DNA from: Okapia johnstoni
Lineage: Eukaryota > Chordata > Mammalia > Artiodactyla > Giraffidae
Direction of reading: 5' to 3'
Length of the DNA stretch: 64,000 nt
Assembly: GCA_024291935.2 (NCBI GenBank)
Contig: CM044316.1
Coordinates: 79,376,501 to 79,440,500 of the forward strand
A model generated the notes under the pieces. It worked only from the letters and a program-made list of their open reading frames with translations. It was not told the origin of the DNA and made no database searches. The translations under genes were made by a program, and so were the position numbers. Shown piece after piece: positions 48,820-58,745 of the stretch (positions within the stretch are counted from its first letter, which is position 1; each line of letters starts with the position of its first letter).

Positions 48820-49135
48820 CAGTTCAGTTCAGTCACTCAGTTGTGTCTGACTCTCTGCGACCCCATGGACTGCAGCGCGCCGGGCCTCCCTGTCCATCAC
48901 CAACTCCCGGAGTCCACCCAAACCCACGTCCGTTGAGTTGGTGATGCCATCCAACCATCTCATCCTCTGTCGTCCCCTTCTCCTCCCGCCTTCAATCTTT
49001 CCCAGCATCAGGGTCTTTTCCAATGAGTCAGCTCTTTGCATCAGGCGGCCAAAGTATTGGAGTTTCAGCTTCAACGTCAGCCCTTCCAATGAACACCCAG
49101 GACTGATCTCCTTTAGGATGGACTGGTTGGATCTC
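48820..49135 (-). mobile_element. BovB LINE 3' fragment (antisense)
   Basis: It runs from CAGTTCAGTTCAGTCACTCAG to GACTGGTTGGATCTCACTAG, with an open minus-strand stretch for the RTE C-terminus ([19 protein letters not shown]). It lies 430 bp before exon 5. Confidence 0.9.
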
Positions 49136-49563
49136 ACTAGCAGCTGTCTGTTTTCAGTGGCAAGCCAACCAATGAGGAAGGCTGAGCACAGACAGTCCCA
49201 GTGAACTACCCGGGTCTGGAGGCACAACTCATTCCTGTGACCTCCTGGGCCCCTGGAAACCTTTGAATTTGTCACCTTTCAATTAGGTAACCTTTAAGAT
49301 TCCTCAGCAGAACGGTTTGTTGTTGGCAGAAGCAGGGCAAGAACCTCCATCTTTTGTCTGACTAGTTTTATGTTCCCCTTATACTATTGTTTGAACCTTC
49401 TAAGTCTTATTAGCTACAGTTGATGAGGGTGAGGAGACCCGACTTAAGAGCATGACGTAGATGGATTTGTCTGTGGAAAATTAGGATTTCTAGGGTAGTA
49501 ACAGTTTGCGTGAGCTCCTGACTCTGGTTGATCAGCACCTGATGGTCTTTGCTCTCCCGATAG

Positions 49564-49668
49564 CCTTTCTCAATCACGGTGAGTGAGCCCAGAGGCAGAA
49601 ATGAATCTGTGCCTCTTACTCTCATCAGACAAAAAGGAACCTATGGGATGGTGACTGTAACTTTTGAG
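49564..49668 (+). CDS. ADGRV1: ADGRV1 coding exon 5 (Calx-beta 2)
   Basis: This exon has 35 codons, residues 152-186, from a CCCGATAG acceptor to a GTAAGT donor, phase 0-0. It reads PFSITVSEPRGRNES, then VPLTLIRQKGTYGMV and TVTFE. The body matches human ADGRV1 closely (SEPKGRNES, LIREKGTYGMV). The first residues after the junction differ: PFSIT here against LPSIA as I remember the human protein. Length and frame are nevertheless kept, so no alternative acceptor is needed. An NES sequon is present. The segment supplies the early strands of the second Calx-beta module. Confidence 0.92.
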
Positions 49669-50214
49669 GTAAGTTTACTGTGAAATCATTTTAAATGGTA
49701 ATACTTAGAACTCATACTAGATCCCTGCAATTTAAAAAATCAAGGTCCTCTGTGTAATAAACATGATGCTTAATGAAAATGAAATAGAATGCTTTCATTA
49801 TCTGATAAATTTCATGTTTAATATAAAACTGTTTTCCTTGCTGCTTGGAATATACTATGCTTCCATGAAACACGACAGATTATTTTAGATACAGGATAAT
49901 AATAAACCACAAATTAATAACAATAATTCTATAAAATTCTTAGAAGATTTAAGACAGATCTTTTTAAGGATATACAATTTCAAAATGCTCATGGGTTCCT
50001 TAGGCTTACATAAAATTATCTAATATGTAGTCTTCCCCATAAACATTCTCCATTTTAAAAAATACACTTAATGGATGGTGGTAACAGCAGTCACATTCCA
50101 AAATTTGGGAAAAAATTGGCTGTAGAAATGGTAAAGCATCATCAGGTTATAGTGTTTTCAACTCTCCGTGAATGTCTGAAGTTATTGTATTGACTCTTGA
50201 GCCTTTTGTTCTGT

Positions 50215-50665
50215 TGAAATGATTGCAGCTAACATTTGTGGAGCACTTAACATTGCTCGGCCCTGGTCTCAGTGCTTTACACTGATTGTTGCTGCGCGTG
50301 AACTGTAGCTGTTCCCAGCACTCGTTGTCCCTCATGCCATTTAAAGTGTTTTTTTTCCATAGTCCTCACCATCATCCACCACACATTTATTTATCTTCCA
50401 TTTGTTCCCTTTCATTAAATGTCAGGTCCTGGTGTGTAGAAAGCTTGCCTTATTCTCTGCTATATCCTTAGTACCTAAAAGAGGTCAGACACAGAGTACT
50501 TAACAAATACTTTTTGAAAGGAATATGATTTTATTAAATATTTGCATCTAGCCTGGTAAGTAGATCTTATTTCCTCACTTTAAAGATGGGGAAACAGCCA
50601 CACAGAATTGTTAAAAATACCTCATCCAAGGTTACACCACCAGGGGTAGAAGTGGTATTTGATTC
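50215..50665 (-). mobile_element. MIR SINE pieces (antisense)
   Basis: GCTAACATTTGTGGAGCAC (50228) and, after a gap, TTTAAAGATGGGGAAACAGC to GGTTACACCACCAGGGGTAG fit two parts of one antisense MIR. The roughly 265 bases between them are not MIR-like. Confidence 0.6.
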
Positions 50666-50800
50666 CATTACTTAAGAGAATATAATAATTTTGAATGCAT
50701 TCTGCTCAAGAAAAAGTTTTTATAAATTTTTTCCTCAGGCTTAATATTATGGTTGAGAAAAAAGGGAAAACTCTTAGAAACCATGTTGTTCAATCTGCGT

Positions 50801-50965
50801 GTGTGCTAAGCTGCTTCAGTCGTGTCCGACTCTCTGGGACCCTCTGGACTCTAGCCCACCAGACTTCTGCGTCCATAGAATTCTCCAGGGAAGAACCATG
50901 GGATTGAACCTGAGTCTCCCACATTGCAGGCAGATTCTTTACTCTCTGAGCCCCCAGGGAAGCCC
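50801..50965 (-). mobile_element. Bov-tA SINE (antisense)
   Basis: It runs from GTGTGCTAAGCTGCTTCAGTC to GAGCCCCCAGGGAAGCCC, with an internal deletion of part of the body. It lies 200 bp before exon 6. Confidence 0.88.
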
Positions 50966-51164
50966 TCGTAGTTTAATTACAGTCAAGATCTATAATTATA
51001 TTATGGGCCTTGACTCCGTTAATTAAAAGGGCAGACTTAATGCAGGTTGGTGTCATCCTTCTTCAAAACATTTTAAAGTAAATGTGTCAGTTTAGATCAC
51101 AATAATGCTTTCTTACTCTAATGAAATGTTTTATGTTTATTGATGGCGCCATGTTTCTTTGCAG

Positions 51165-51278
51165 GTAGAGGGTCGCCCAAATCCACCTGAAGAAGATTTA
51201 AGTCCAGTTAAAGGAAATATCACTTTTCCTCCTGGCAAAGCAACAGTAGTTTATAACTTGACAGTACTTGATGATGAG
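51165..51278 (+). CDS. ADGRV1: ADGRV1 coding exon 6 (Calx-beta 2, up to the calcium motif)
   Basis: This exon has 38 codons, residues 187-224, between a TTTGCAG acceptor and a GTAGGA donor, phase 0-0. It reads VEGRPNPPEEDLSPVKG, then NITFPPGKATVVYNLTVLDDE. The closing DDE is the first half of the Calx-beta acidic signature, completed by VPENDE at the start of exon 7, so an intron splits the calcium motif. Sequons occur at NIT and NLT. The match to human ADGRV1 (VEGGPNPPDEDLSPVKG) is close. Confidence 0.97.
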
Positions 51279-53399
51279 GTAGGATGTGTTAAATGCTTAA
51301 AAGGAGCAAGGGCTCTCTGTATGACAGTCATCTTAGAGAATATTATGTCAAGTATTAAGTTATGTTCAGTATTTGAAATTATTCAAGAACATAGTCTTAT
51401 ATAAAGTAATATATTGCAGCCAGATATGCCATAGCCGTTAATGCCTATTTTGGAATGGATCTTGTTAATATTTACCTTATTAATTCACATTAAGTTGTAT
51501 ATCTGAAAGGCAATGAACTTGAATGTAACTGACAGCCACACTCAATACAAGCATTTCAGCATTTTGTAAACCTTGATGATTGATTTTGCTAGTCATTTCA
51601 GTTTTGAGCAGGTATAGTATTACTTACCCAGCATAAATGTATTACTATAAAAGCAAAGAAAATTCTGTTGCAATTGATATTTATTTGTTTGGATGTTTTA
51701 AATGTTCACATTCATAGGAAGGCTTTTGTTATTTTTAATTTCACAGTGAAGCTACCAAGGATTGAGATATATGACATGGATAGTTTAACTGGCAAGGAAA
51801 GAGTGAATTTGAACAATATATATAGGGATGTTCCTTATGAGCTAACCAAAAGAAAACATGTCTTTTAATAGAATAACCTTAGCAGTATTACCAGAAGAAA
51901 AGGGATAGCTAGGAATTTATCCCTCTACCCTCCCGCAAAAAAATCATGAAACTAAATCACAACAAATCCCAAAAAAGATGAATTAGAAGACATTATTAGA
52001 GAAGAGTATTTCTCTTGAAAAAGTAAAATATTAAATAGCACTGATAGCTCTAGCTCACTGGTTGTGAAAACTAGCAAAAGCCGTTTGTTTTTAGAACCTG
52101 GAACATTGAGCAGGTTATAATTTGGGGGCAGTGATTAATTATGCATTTTAATTGTAAGTTTAAAAGACTATAGTTAATACTACAGTATTCTGTACTTCAG
52201 AGTTACTGAGAGTAGGGCTTAGGCAGTCTCTCCACACATACATACATAGAATTAACTGTGTGAGGTGATGGATTTGTTAATATCTTGATGTTTGTAATCA
52301 CAATGTATATGTATATCAAATCATCATATTGTACCCATAAATATATTAGTTATATTTTTTTATTATTCCTCAGTAAAGTTTGAAGGAAAAAGATCTTCAG
52401 TCAAACCATTGCATCTTCTTTTTTGAGATAAATAGCTTTACTTTTTATATTTCTATTGATGGAGGTAAAAGTGTACATTATTTCACTTCATTCATTTATG
52501 CTGCTAAGTCGCTTCAGTCGTGTCCGACTCTGTGTGACCCCATAGACGGCGGCCCACCAGGCTCCGCTGTCCCTGGGATTCTCCAGGCAAGAACACTGGA
52601 GTGGGTTGCCATTTCCTTCTCCAGGGCATGAAAGGGAAAAGTGAAAGTGAAGTTGCTCAGTCGTGTCCGACTCTTAGCGACCCCATGGACTGCAGCCCAC
52701 CAGGCTCCTCCGTCCATGGGATTTTCCAGGCAAGAGTACTGGAGTGGGTTGCCATTGCCTTCTCCATCATTCATTTATAGTGAAGTAAAAATTCAATAGC
52801 ACAGTAGAGATTATCCCTAGGATTTCTGAGTAGTTAAAAGGAAGTTTCATTTTAACAGTGTCATCATTTTACCTAAAGTGACTCATAGCTTCTTTTCCAG
52901 AGATACATGGTACATATTTTGAAAATCATATAATTGGTATCATGGTTAAATCTTGAGATAGAAGCTGCTTAGAGAGAAGCAAGAATAATTGACATGATTG
53001 AAAACTAACAATTTGTATATGATATTTATTGTAGTTTACCAAATTCTTAAATATTATTAGACCTTGAATGTTGCTTCTGATCCTGCTCATGTGATGAACC
53101 TAATAAGAACTTGTTTTTCTGTCAGATCTTTAGTTCCCTAGAGATTGATCAAGGTTGAAAGTCATTATGCTGGTACTTCATTTCTTATTCATATCATTGC
53201 TTTATTTAAAATATGATATTTACCTTTGGAAAATAATTTAGTAAATAGACACTGAACAAGCCTCCTTATCTGCTCCTTTCAGTTAAAGATTTTTTTTAAT
53301 TTCTGTGTAATTGCATTGAAATATAAGGGCTTTTACATTTTTTTTTTTGCAGGTGTTTTAGTTATTGATGTTTTGCCATTGCTTTTATTTCTCTGACAG
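51279..53399 (+). other. ADGRV1: ADGRV1 intron 6
   Basis: A 2.1-kb intron. The only clear insertion is an antisense dimeric Bov-A element at 52500-52766 with target duplications. The stretches 51279-52487 and 52779-53399 show no recognised element. Confidence 0.9.
52500..52766 (-). mobile_element. Dimeric Bov-A2 SINE (antisense)
   Basis: Two Bov-A monomers lie in tandem (GCTGCTAAGTCGCTTCAGTC to TTTCCTTCTCC, then GTTGCTCAGTCGTGTCCGAC to GCCTTCTCCA). The exact 12-bp duplication TCATTCATTTAT flanks them (52488-52499 and 52767-52778). Confidence 0.93.
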
Positions 53400-53965
53400 G
53401 TACCAGAAAATGATGAAACATTTTTGATTAAACTGAAAAGTGTAGAAGGAGGAGCTGAGATCAATACCTCCAGGAGCTCAGTTGAGATCATTGTTAAGAA
53501 AAATGACAGTCCTGTGAGATTCATTCAGAATGTTTATTTGGTACCCGAGGAAGACCACATACTCACAATTCCAGTGGCTCGTGGAAAAGATGACAGTGGA
53601 AATCTGATTGGATCTGATGACTGTGAAGTTTCTATCAGTTATGTTATTATAACTGGGGATTCAACAGCACACGCCCAGCAAAATTTAGACTTCATTGATC
53701 TTCAGCCAAACACAACTATTGTTTTTCCACCTTTTATTTATGAATCACACCTGAAATTTCAAATAGTTGATGATGCCATACCAGAGATTGCTGAATCGTT
53801 TCAAGTTATGTTACTAAAAGATACTTTACGGGGAGATGCTGTGCTATCAGGCCCTTCTGTTGTACAAGTCACCATTAAGCCAAATGACAAACCTCATGGT
53901 GTTCTCTCATTCAACAGTGTCTTGTTTGAAAAGACAGTTATAATTGATGAAGATACAACAACAAG
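53400..53965 (+). CDS. ADGRV1: ADGRV1 coding exon 7 (end of Calx-beta 2, all of 3, start of 4)
   Basis: This is the largest exon here: 188 codons plus two bases, residues 225 to the split codon 413. A CTCTGACAG acceptor precedes VPENDETFLIKLKS, which completes the Calx-beta 2 acidic motif; the exon ends at IIDEDTTT plus AG before a GTAAGA donor. It holds the whole third Calx-beta unit (about 251-362), with the signature VDDAIPEIAESF at 347-358. It then gives the linker NDKPHGVLSFNSVLFE, which opens domain 4. The AG remainder plus A from exon 8 gives Arg. The frame is open throughout and matches human ADGRV1 along its length, with scattered conservative substitutions. Confidence 0.98.
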
Positions 53966-54370
53966 GTAAGATTTATTTGTAAGCTTGTATTGCTGCCGTT
54001 ATTTAATTTATTTTTTTTATTTTTTTATTTTTTGCTGCAGTTATTTTAATATTACTCCAAGATTTAATATTTGTGGTGTGGGACACAGTGCTGAACTGTT
54101 AAGGATATGTGTAATTTCCTCGACCATGGTTTTACTGTTTTCTTTCTTATTTGGGGAGTGATACTTAAAGCACATATTTAAATGTGCAAGTTAATTCATG
54201 TTATGGTAGTTTCCTAGGACACATCTTCATACCTACTCCTTCATATTAAAAGCAGTCATTCTTTATGGTTTGGATTGTGCTTACCAGTGGCTAGTGGCCA
54301 ACCTGATGTTGAAAATGCCCACTTCAAGGGAAACAGAGTGTATTATGTGACCATATCATATTTCTTCCAG
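53966..54370 (+). other. ADGRV1: ADGRV1 intron 7
   Basis: A 405-bp phase-2 intron with a T-rich stretch near 54005-54036 and a TTCTTCCAG acceptor. I see no repeat of note. Confidence 0.9.
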
Positions 54371-54641
54371 ATTTGAAGAAATTACAGTGGTTAGAAATGG
54401 TGGCACTCATGGAAATGTTTCTGTGAACTGGGTACTGACACGCAATAGCAGTGATCCCTCACCAGTAACGACAGATATCGGGCCAAGATCTGGAGTTCTG
54501 CATTTTGCACAAGGGCAGATGTTGGCATCAATTCCTCTCATTGTTGTTAATGACGATCTTCCAGAAGAGGCAGAAGCTTACCTACTTCAGATTCTACCTC
54601 ATACAATACGAGGGGGCGCAGAAGTGAGCGAACCAGCGGAG
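54371..54641 (+). CDS. ADGRV1: ADGRV1 coding exon 8 (Calx-beta 4)
   Basis: The exon runs from a TTCTTCCAG acceptor to a GTAGAT donor. One base completes Arg413, and 90 codons follow (residues 414-503). It begins FEEITVVRNGGTHGNVSVNW and contains GVLHFAQGQMLASIPL. The fourth Calx-beta acidic motif is VVNDDLPEEAEAYLL (about 471-485). It ends GGAEVSEPAE at a phase-0 junction. Sequons include NVS and NSS. The intron before it is only 405 bp, the shortest in the window. Confidence 0.98.
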
Positions 54642-55240
54642 GTAGATCTCTTGCTACGCTTTGCTTGTAGAAATACTTCTGTGCTCTCGAACAAAGAATT
54701 TGATCACACACATCTTATATATGTTTAGTTTGATGTGATAGGAAGAGCACGGGCTTTGAAAGGGGTGGTTAATTCCCTTGCTGAAGGTTGTCCCATCTGT
54801 AAATAAAAAGTTTGCTCTTAAAAAAAATTCCACAAAGTTTTCAAATGTGTTTTTTAATTCATCTTCTTTTTGTTGTTGTTCAGTCGCTAAGTCGTGTCTG
54901 ACTCTTCTGCGACCCCATAGACCGTAGCCTGCCAGTCTCCTCTGTCTGTGGGATTTCCCAGGCAAGAATATTGGAGTGGGTTGCAATTTCCTGCTCTCAA
55001 CTCTATTGGGATCATTCCAACTCAGGGATCGAACGTGCATCTCCTGCATTGGCAGACAGATTCTTTATGACTGAGCCACCTGGGAAGCCCAATTAATCTT
55101 TTACTCTATTACTTATACAAGTAATCATTTTTACATATGGTACAGAATTACACATTAAAATTCAAAATAGCCTAGAAAATAAACAGGTGATCTCAGATGT
55201 GAGAATTCTGCACTTTAATGTTTTATTCCTTTATCTGCAG
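54642..55240 (+). other. ADGRV1: ADGRV1 intron 8
   Basis: A 599-bp intron whose middle third is an antisense SINE (54866-55090) flanked by an imperfect 10-bp duplication. The rest appears unique. Confidence 0.9.
54866..55090 (-). mobile_element. Bov-tA SINE (antisense)
   Basis: It runs from GTTGTTGTTCAGTCGCTAAG to GAGCCACCTGGGAAGCCC. AATTCATCTT (54856-54865) and AATTAATCTT (55091-55100) flank it. Its right end is 150 bp before exon 9. Confidence 0.9.
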
Positions 55241-55570
55241 CTTTTGTTCTACATTCAGGATAGTGATGATGTTTATGGCCTAATAACATTTTTTCCTGTG
55301 GAAAAGCAGAAGATTGAAAGTAGCCCAGGTGAACGATGTTTATCCTTGAGTCTTGCAAGACTAGGAGGAAGTAAAGGAGATGTGAAGATATTTTATTCTG
55401 CACTTTATATTCCTGTTGGAGCTGTGGACCCTTTGCGAGCAAAAGATGGCATCTTAAATATATCCAAGAGAAGCAGTCTCATTTTTCCAGAACAGAAAAC
55501 CCAAGTCACTATAAAATTGCCAATAAGAAATGATGCATTCCTTCAAAATGGGGCCCACTTTTTAGTACAG
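55241..55570 (+). CDS. ADGRV1: ADGRV1 coding exon 9 (Calx-beta-like inter-domain segment)
   Basis: This exon has 110 codons, residues 504-613, between a TTATCTGCAG acceptor and a GTACTT donor, phase 0-0. It begins LLFYIQDSDDVYGLITFFP and ends RNDAFLQNGAHFLVQ. Human annotation, as I remember it, leaves this stretch without a named domain. Yet SDDVYGLITFFP looks like the first strand of a Calx-beta unit (compare NDNAFGIISF and NDKPHGVLSF), and PIRNDAFLQNGAHFLVQL sits where the acidic motif would fall but lacks its DDxxPE core. An NIS sequon is present. The exon identity is firm; the domain reading is inference. Confidence 0.97.
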
Positions 55571-55756
55571 GTACTTTAATGATTAAAATCATCTCAACTT
55601 TGGTTCAGCCGCATGTGTACTTACCTGAGTGAGAGTTAACTAGTCATTATTTTATCCTTACTTATATTTTGGATTCCGTTGCTTACTGCAAATTATGTAG
55701 GGGGTCCAAAGAGAAACTGTCTACCCCTCAGGTGTATAAGAATGAATAAAAGGGTT

Positions 55757-55851
55757 ATACTAAGATCAATGTTTTAATTATGTGCTAATAAAAGCTGATC
55801 ACACATACTAAGGTCAGTGTTTTAATTATGCAATAATAAAAGCAGATCAGG
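55757..55851. repeat. 48-bp tandem duplication
   Basis: ATACTAAGATCAATGTTTTA and ATACTAAGGTCAGTGTTTTA begin two similar units at a 48-bp period just after exon 9; the copies have drifted by several bases and one small deletion. Confidence 0.88.
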
Positions 55852-56239
55852 CATGAAATGTAGGTCAGTATAATTCATGATATAATGGAGTTATTCATGA
55901 ACTGTGAGGAGGGGAGGGCCAGGAGAGAGCCAGTGAGAGGTCGGTCGTTCTTTTGAGTTGATTTGGGAAAATGTGACATAGGAATTTGGATTGTAGAATA
56001 AATATGTTTTTCATGATGGCTATTGCAGGGAAGGCATTCAGAAATGAAAAAAGCAATACGACAGAAAATTGTGTAGATACTTTTAAATAGTATACCAGAA
56101 AATCTATTAACATAGGTAGACTCTTTGGACTTTTGTTACTTAATAGGAAATAGAACTCTTATAACATATTTTTCTATCTTGTTTCTTTTGTTTCCTAATT
56201 TTTATTAACCAAAGCATTATTTAAACATTTTTTTTTAAT

Positions 56240-56358
56240 TTAATGTTTTTGGCCGTATGGCTTGGCATGAGGAATCTTAGTTCCCTGACCATGGATCAGA
56301 CCCATGCCCCCTGCAGTGGGAGTGTGGAGTCTTAACCGCTGCACCTCTGGGGAAGTCC
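56240..56358 (-). mobile_element. tRNA-derived SINE (CHR-like), antisense
   Basis: TTCCCTGACCATGGATCAGAC, GTGTGGAGTCTTAACCGCTG and CACCTCTGGGGAAGTCC are the reverse of the tRNA-derived head. Confidence 0.8.
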
Positions 56359-56764
56359 AAACCAAAGCACTGCTTTTATTGCCAAAGTTTGATACATCTG
56401 TACTCACAGTGCTATAGTTATATTTTCCATATGGTTGCTATTGATTGGTTTTGACAATTAGAAAGTAATAAAAAGGTGCTTTCACATTTTGATTATGTAA
56501 CTAAACTTCTAAATTTCAAACAGAATCAGATCGTATGAATAGAGCAATAAAGAAGGATGTATAATTTGTCACCATACATTTTGCTAACTGAAGTATATAT
56601 GAAATCAAATCTCATATTTCATCAATTTCTTTGAACTGTGGCATATTTAAATTTGTTTCATATTTTTCCCTAGCTTTGTTTTATAGGTTATTATTGCTTT
56701 CTCTGGAGTTTTTGACTTCCCCCTTTTATTTGCCATTCTTACCAAGTTAGGTCTTCCAGCTGTC

Positions 56765-57015
56765 TTTTTTGTGCAGTCGATAAATTGTATCCAGTTCTTT
56801 GTGACCCCATGGGCTGCAGCATTAGAGTTTGCTCAAATGCATGTCCGTTGAGCTGATGATGCCATCCAACCATCTCATCCTCTGTTGCCCCCTACTCCTC
56901 CTGCCCTCAGTCTTTGCCATCATCAGGGTCTTTTTGAATGAGTCACTCGTCATATCAAGTAGCCAAAGTACTGGAGCTTCAGTATCAGTCCTTCCAAGCT
57001 ATCTTACATGTGTTG
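56765..57015 (-). mobile_element. Worn BovB LINE 3' fragment (antisense)
   Basis: It runs from TTTTTTGTGCAGTCGATAAA through GTGATGATGCCATCCAACC-like sequence to CAGTCCTTCCAAGC. A deletion and many changes mark it as an older copy. Confidence 0.82.
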
Positions 57016-57563
57016 AATGCTGAGTTTAGCTGTGCCAGCTGTTTTTCTCCAACTTGCTTCTCACGTGCTTCTTGTGACGGTTTTTACTACTTAATTTTCT
57101 TGATTTCCTGCCTCTTATTTGTTGGATTATGTTTTAGTTTTGTTGCAACATATGTGTCCTCAAATACATGAGCAGAGGTATGTGCTAGGTAAACTTCTTG
57201 AGCCTTTGAGCCAGTGAAATTTCATATATTGATAGGAATTTCTAGATTAAAATAATTTCTTCCTCAGAACTTGAAAGGTATTCTCTTTTAGCTTCCAGAG
57301 TAGCTGATGAGAAGTTTGAGGAAAAGAAATTATTTGCCTTTAGGTTAACTTGCTCTCTTTCTCTGAAAGCTTTTTTTAAAAACTCTTCTTGGCATTTTGA
57401 ATTTCTCATGGCTGTGTCATACCTTGCTTAGCACTTGGTGGGTGGGCCATTTAATTGTGAAGACTTTTTGTCTTTTTTTTTTTGAGCTGGTCTACTTCTC
57501 ATGCTTGTATGGTTTATACATTAATTGAGGACTCCAAGTGGAGGTGTCTAGTGAGTGCTGTGT

Positions 57564-58105
57564 TAGTTCAGTTCAGTTCAGTCGCTCAGTCGTGTCTGAC
57601 TCTTTGCGACCCCATGAACTGCAGCACACCAGGCCTCCCTGTCCATCACCAGCTCCCTGAGTCCACCCAAATCCATGTCCATCAAGTCGGTGATGCCATC
57701 CAGCCATCTCATCCTCTGTTGTCCCCTTCTCCTCCTGCCCTCAATCTTTCCCAGCATCAGGATCTTTTCCTATGAGTCAGCTCTTCGCATCAAGTGGCCA
57801 AAGTTCTGGGGTTTCAGCTTCAACATCAGTCCTTCCAATGAACACCCAGGACTGATCTCCTTTAGGATGGACTGGTTGGATCTCCTTGCAGTCCAAGGGA
57901 CTCTTAAGAGTCTTCTCCAACACCACAGTTCAAAAGCATCAATTCTTTGGCACTCAGCTTTCTTTATAGTCCAACTCTCACATCCATACATGACCACTGG
58001 GAAAACCATAGCCTTGACTAGACAGACCTTTGTTGGCAAAGTAATGTCTCTGCTTTTTAATATTCTATCTAGGTTGATCATAACTTTCCTTCCAAGGAGT
58101 AAGCG
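57564..58105 (-). mobile_element. BovB LINE 3' fragment (antisense), left arm of inverted pair
   Basis: It starts with the tail repeat GTTCAGTTCAGTTCAGTCGC and ends CTTCCAAGGAGTAAGCG. The minus strand carries a stop-free C-terminal frame ([20 protein letters not shown]). It lies directly against the opposite-strand BovB piece. Confidence 0.92.
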
Positions 58106-58745
58106 CCGGACCCATCACTTCATGGCAAATAGATGGGGAAACAATGGAAACAGTGACAGACTTTCTTTTCTTGGGCTCCAAAGTCACTGCAGATGGTGAC
58201 TGCAGCCATGAAGTTAAAAGACGCTTGCTCCTTGGAAGAAAAGCTATGGCAAACCTAGACAGCATATTACAAAGCAGATACATTACTTTGTTGACAAAGG
58301 TCAAAGCTATTATTTTTCCAGTAGTCATGTATGGATGTGAGAGTTGGACCATAAAGAAGGCTGAGTGCTGAAGAATTGATGCATTTGAACTGTGGTGTTG
58401 GAGAAGACTCTTGAGAGTCCCTTGGACTTCAAGGAGATCAAACCAGTCAATCCTCAAGGAAATCAGTCCTGAATATTCATTGGAAGGACTGATGCTGAAG
58501 TTGAAACTCCAGTACTTTGGCCACCTGATATGAAGAACTGACTCATTAGAAAAGACCTAGATGCTGGGAAAGATTGAAGGCAGGAGGAGAAGGAGATGAC
58601 AGAGGACGAGATTGTTGGATGGCATCACCGACTCAGTGGACATGAGTTTGAGCAAGCTCTGGGAGATAGTGAAGGACAGGGAAGCCTGGCATGCTGCAGT
58701 CCATGGGATTGCAAAGAGTCAGACACGACTGAGCGACTGAAGAAC
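58106..58745 (+). mobile_element. BovB LINE 3' fragment, right arm of inverted pair
   Basis: It starts CCGGACCCATCACTTCATGG and ends ACGACTGAGCGACTGAAGAAC. It covers the same element region as the left arm plus about 100 bp more, in the opposite orientation. In-frame stops show it is inactive. Confidence 0.92.

Larger units (their letters stand above)
46724..49563 (+). other. ADGRV1: ADGRV1 intron 4
   Basis: A 2.8-kb intron. It contains an old interspersed repeat near 47005-47375, a MIR near 48515-48665 and an antisense BovB 3' fragment at 48820-49135. The stretches 47380-48510 and 49136-49563 show nothing I can name. Confidence 0.9.
49669..51164 (+). other. ADGRV1: ADGRV1 intron 5
   Basis: A 1.5-kb intron with MIR pieces near 50215-50285 and 50552-50665 and an antisense tRNA-type SINE at 50801-50965. 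The remainder is AT-rich with no recognised feature. Confidence 0.9.
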
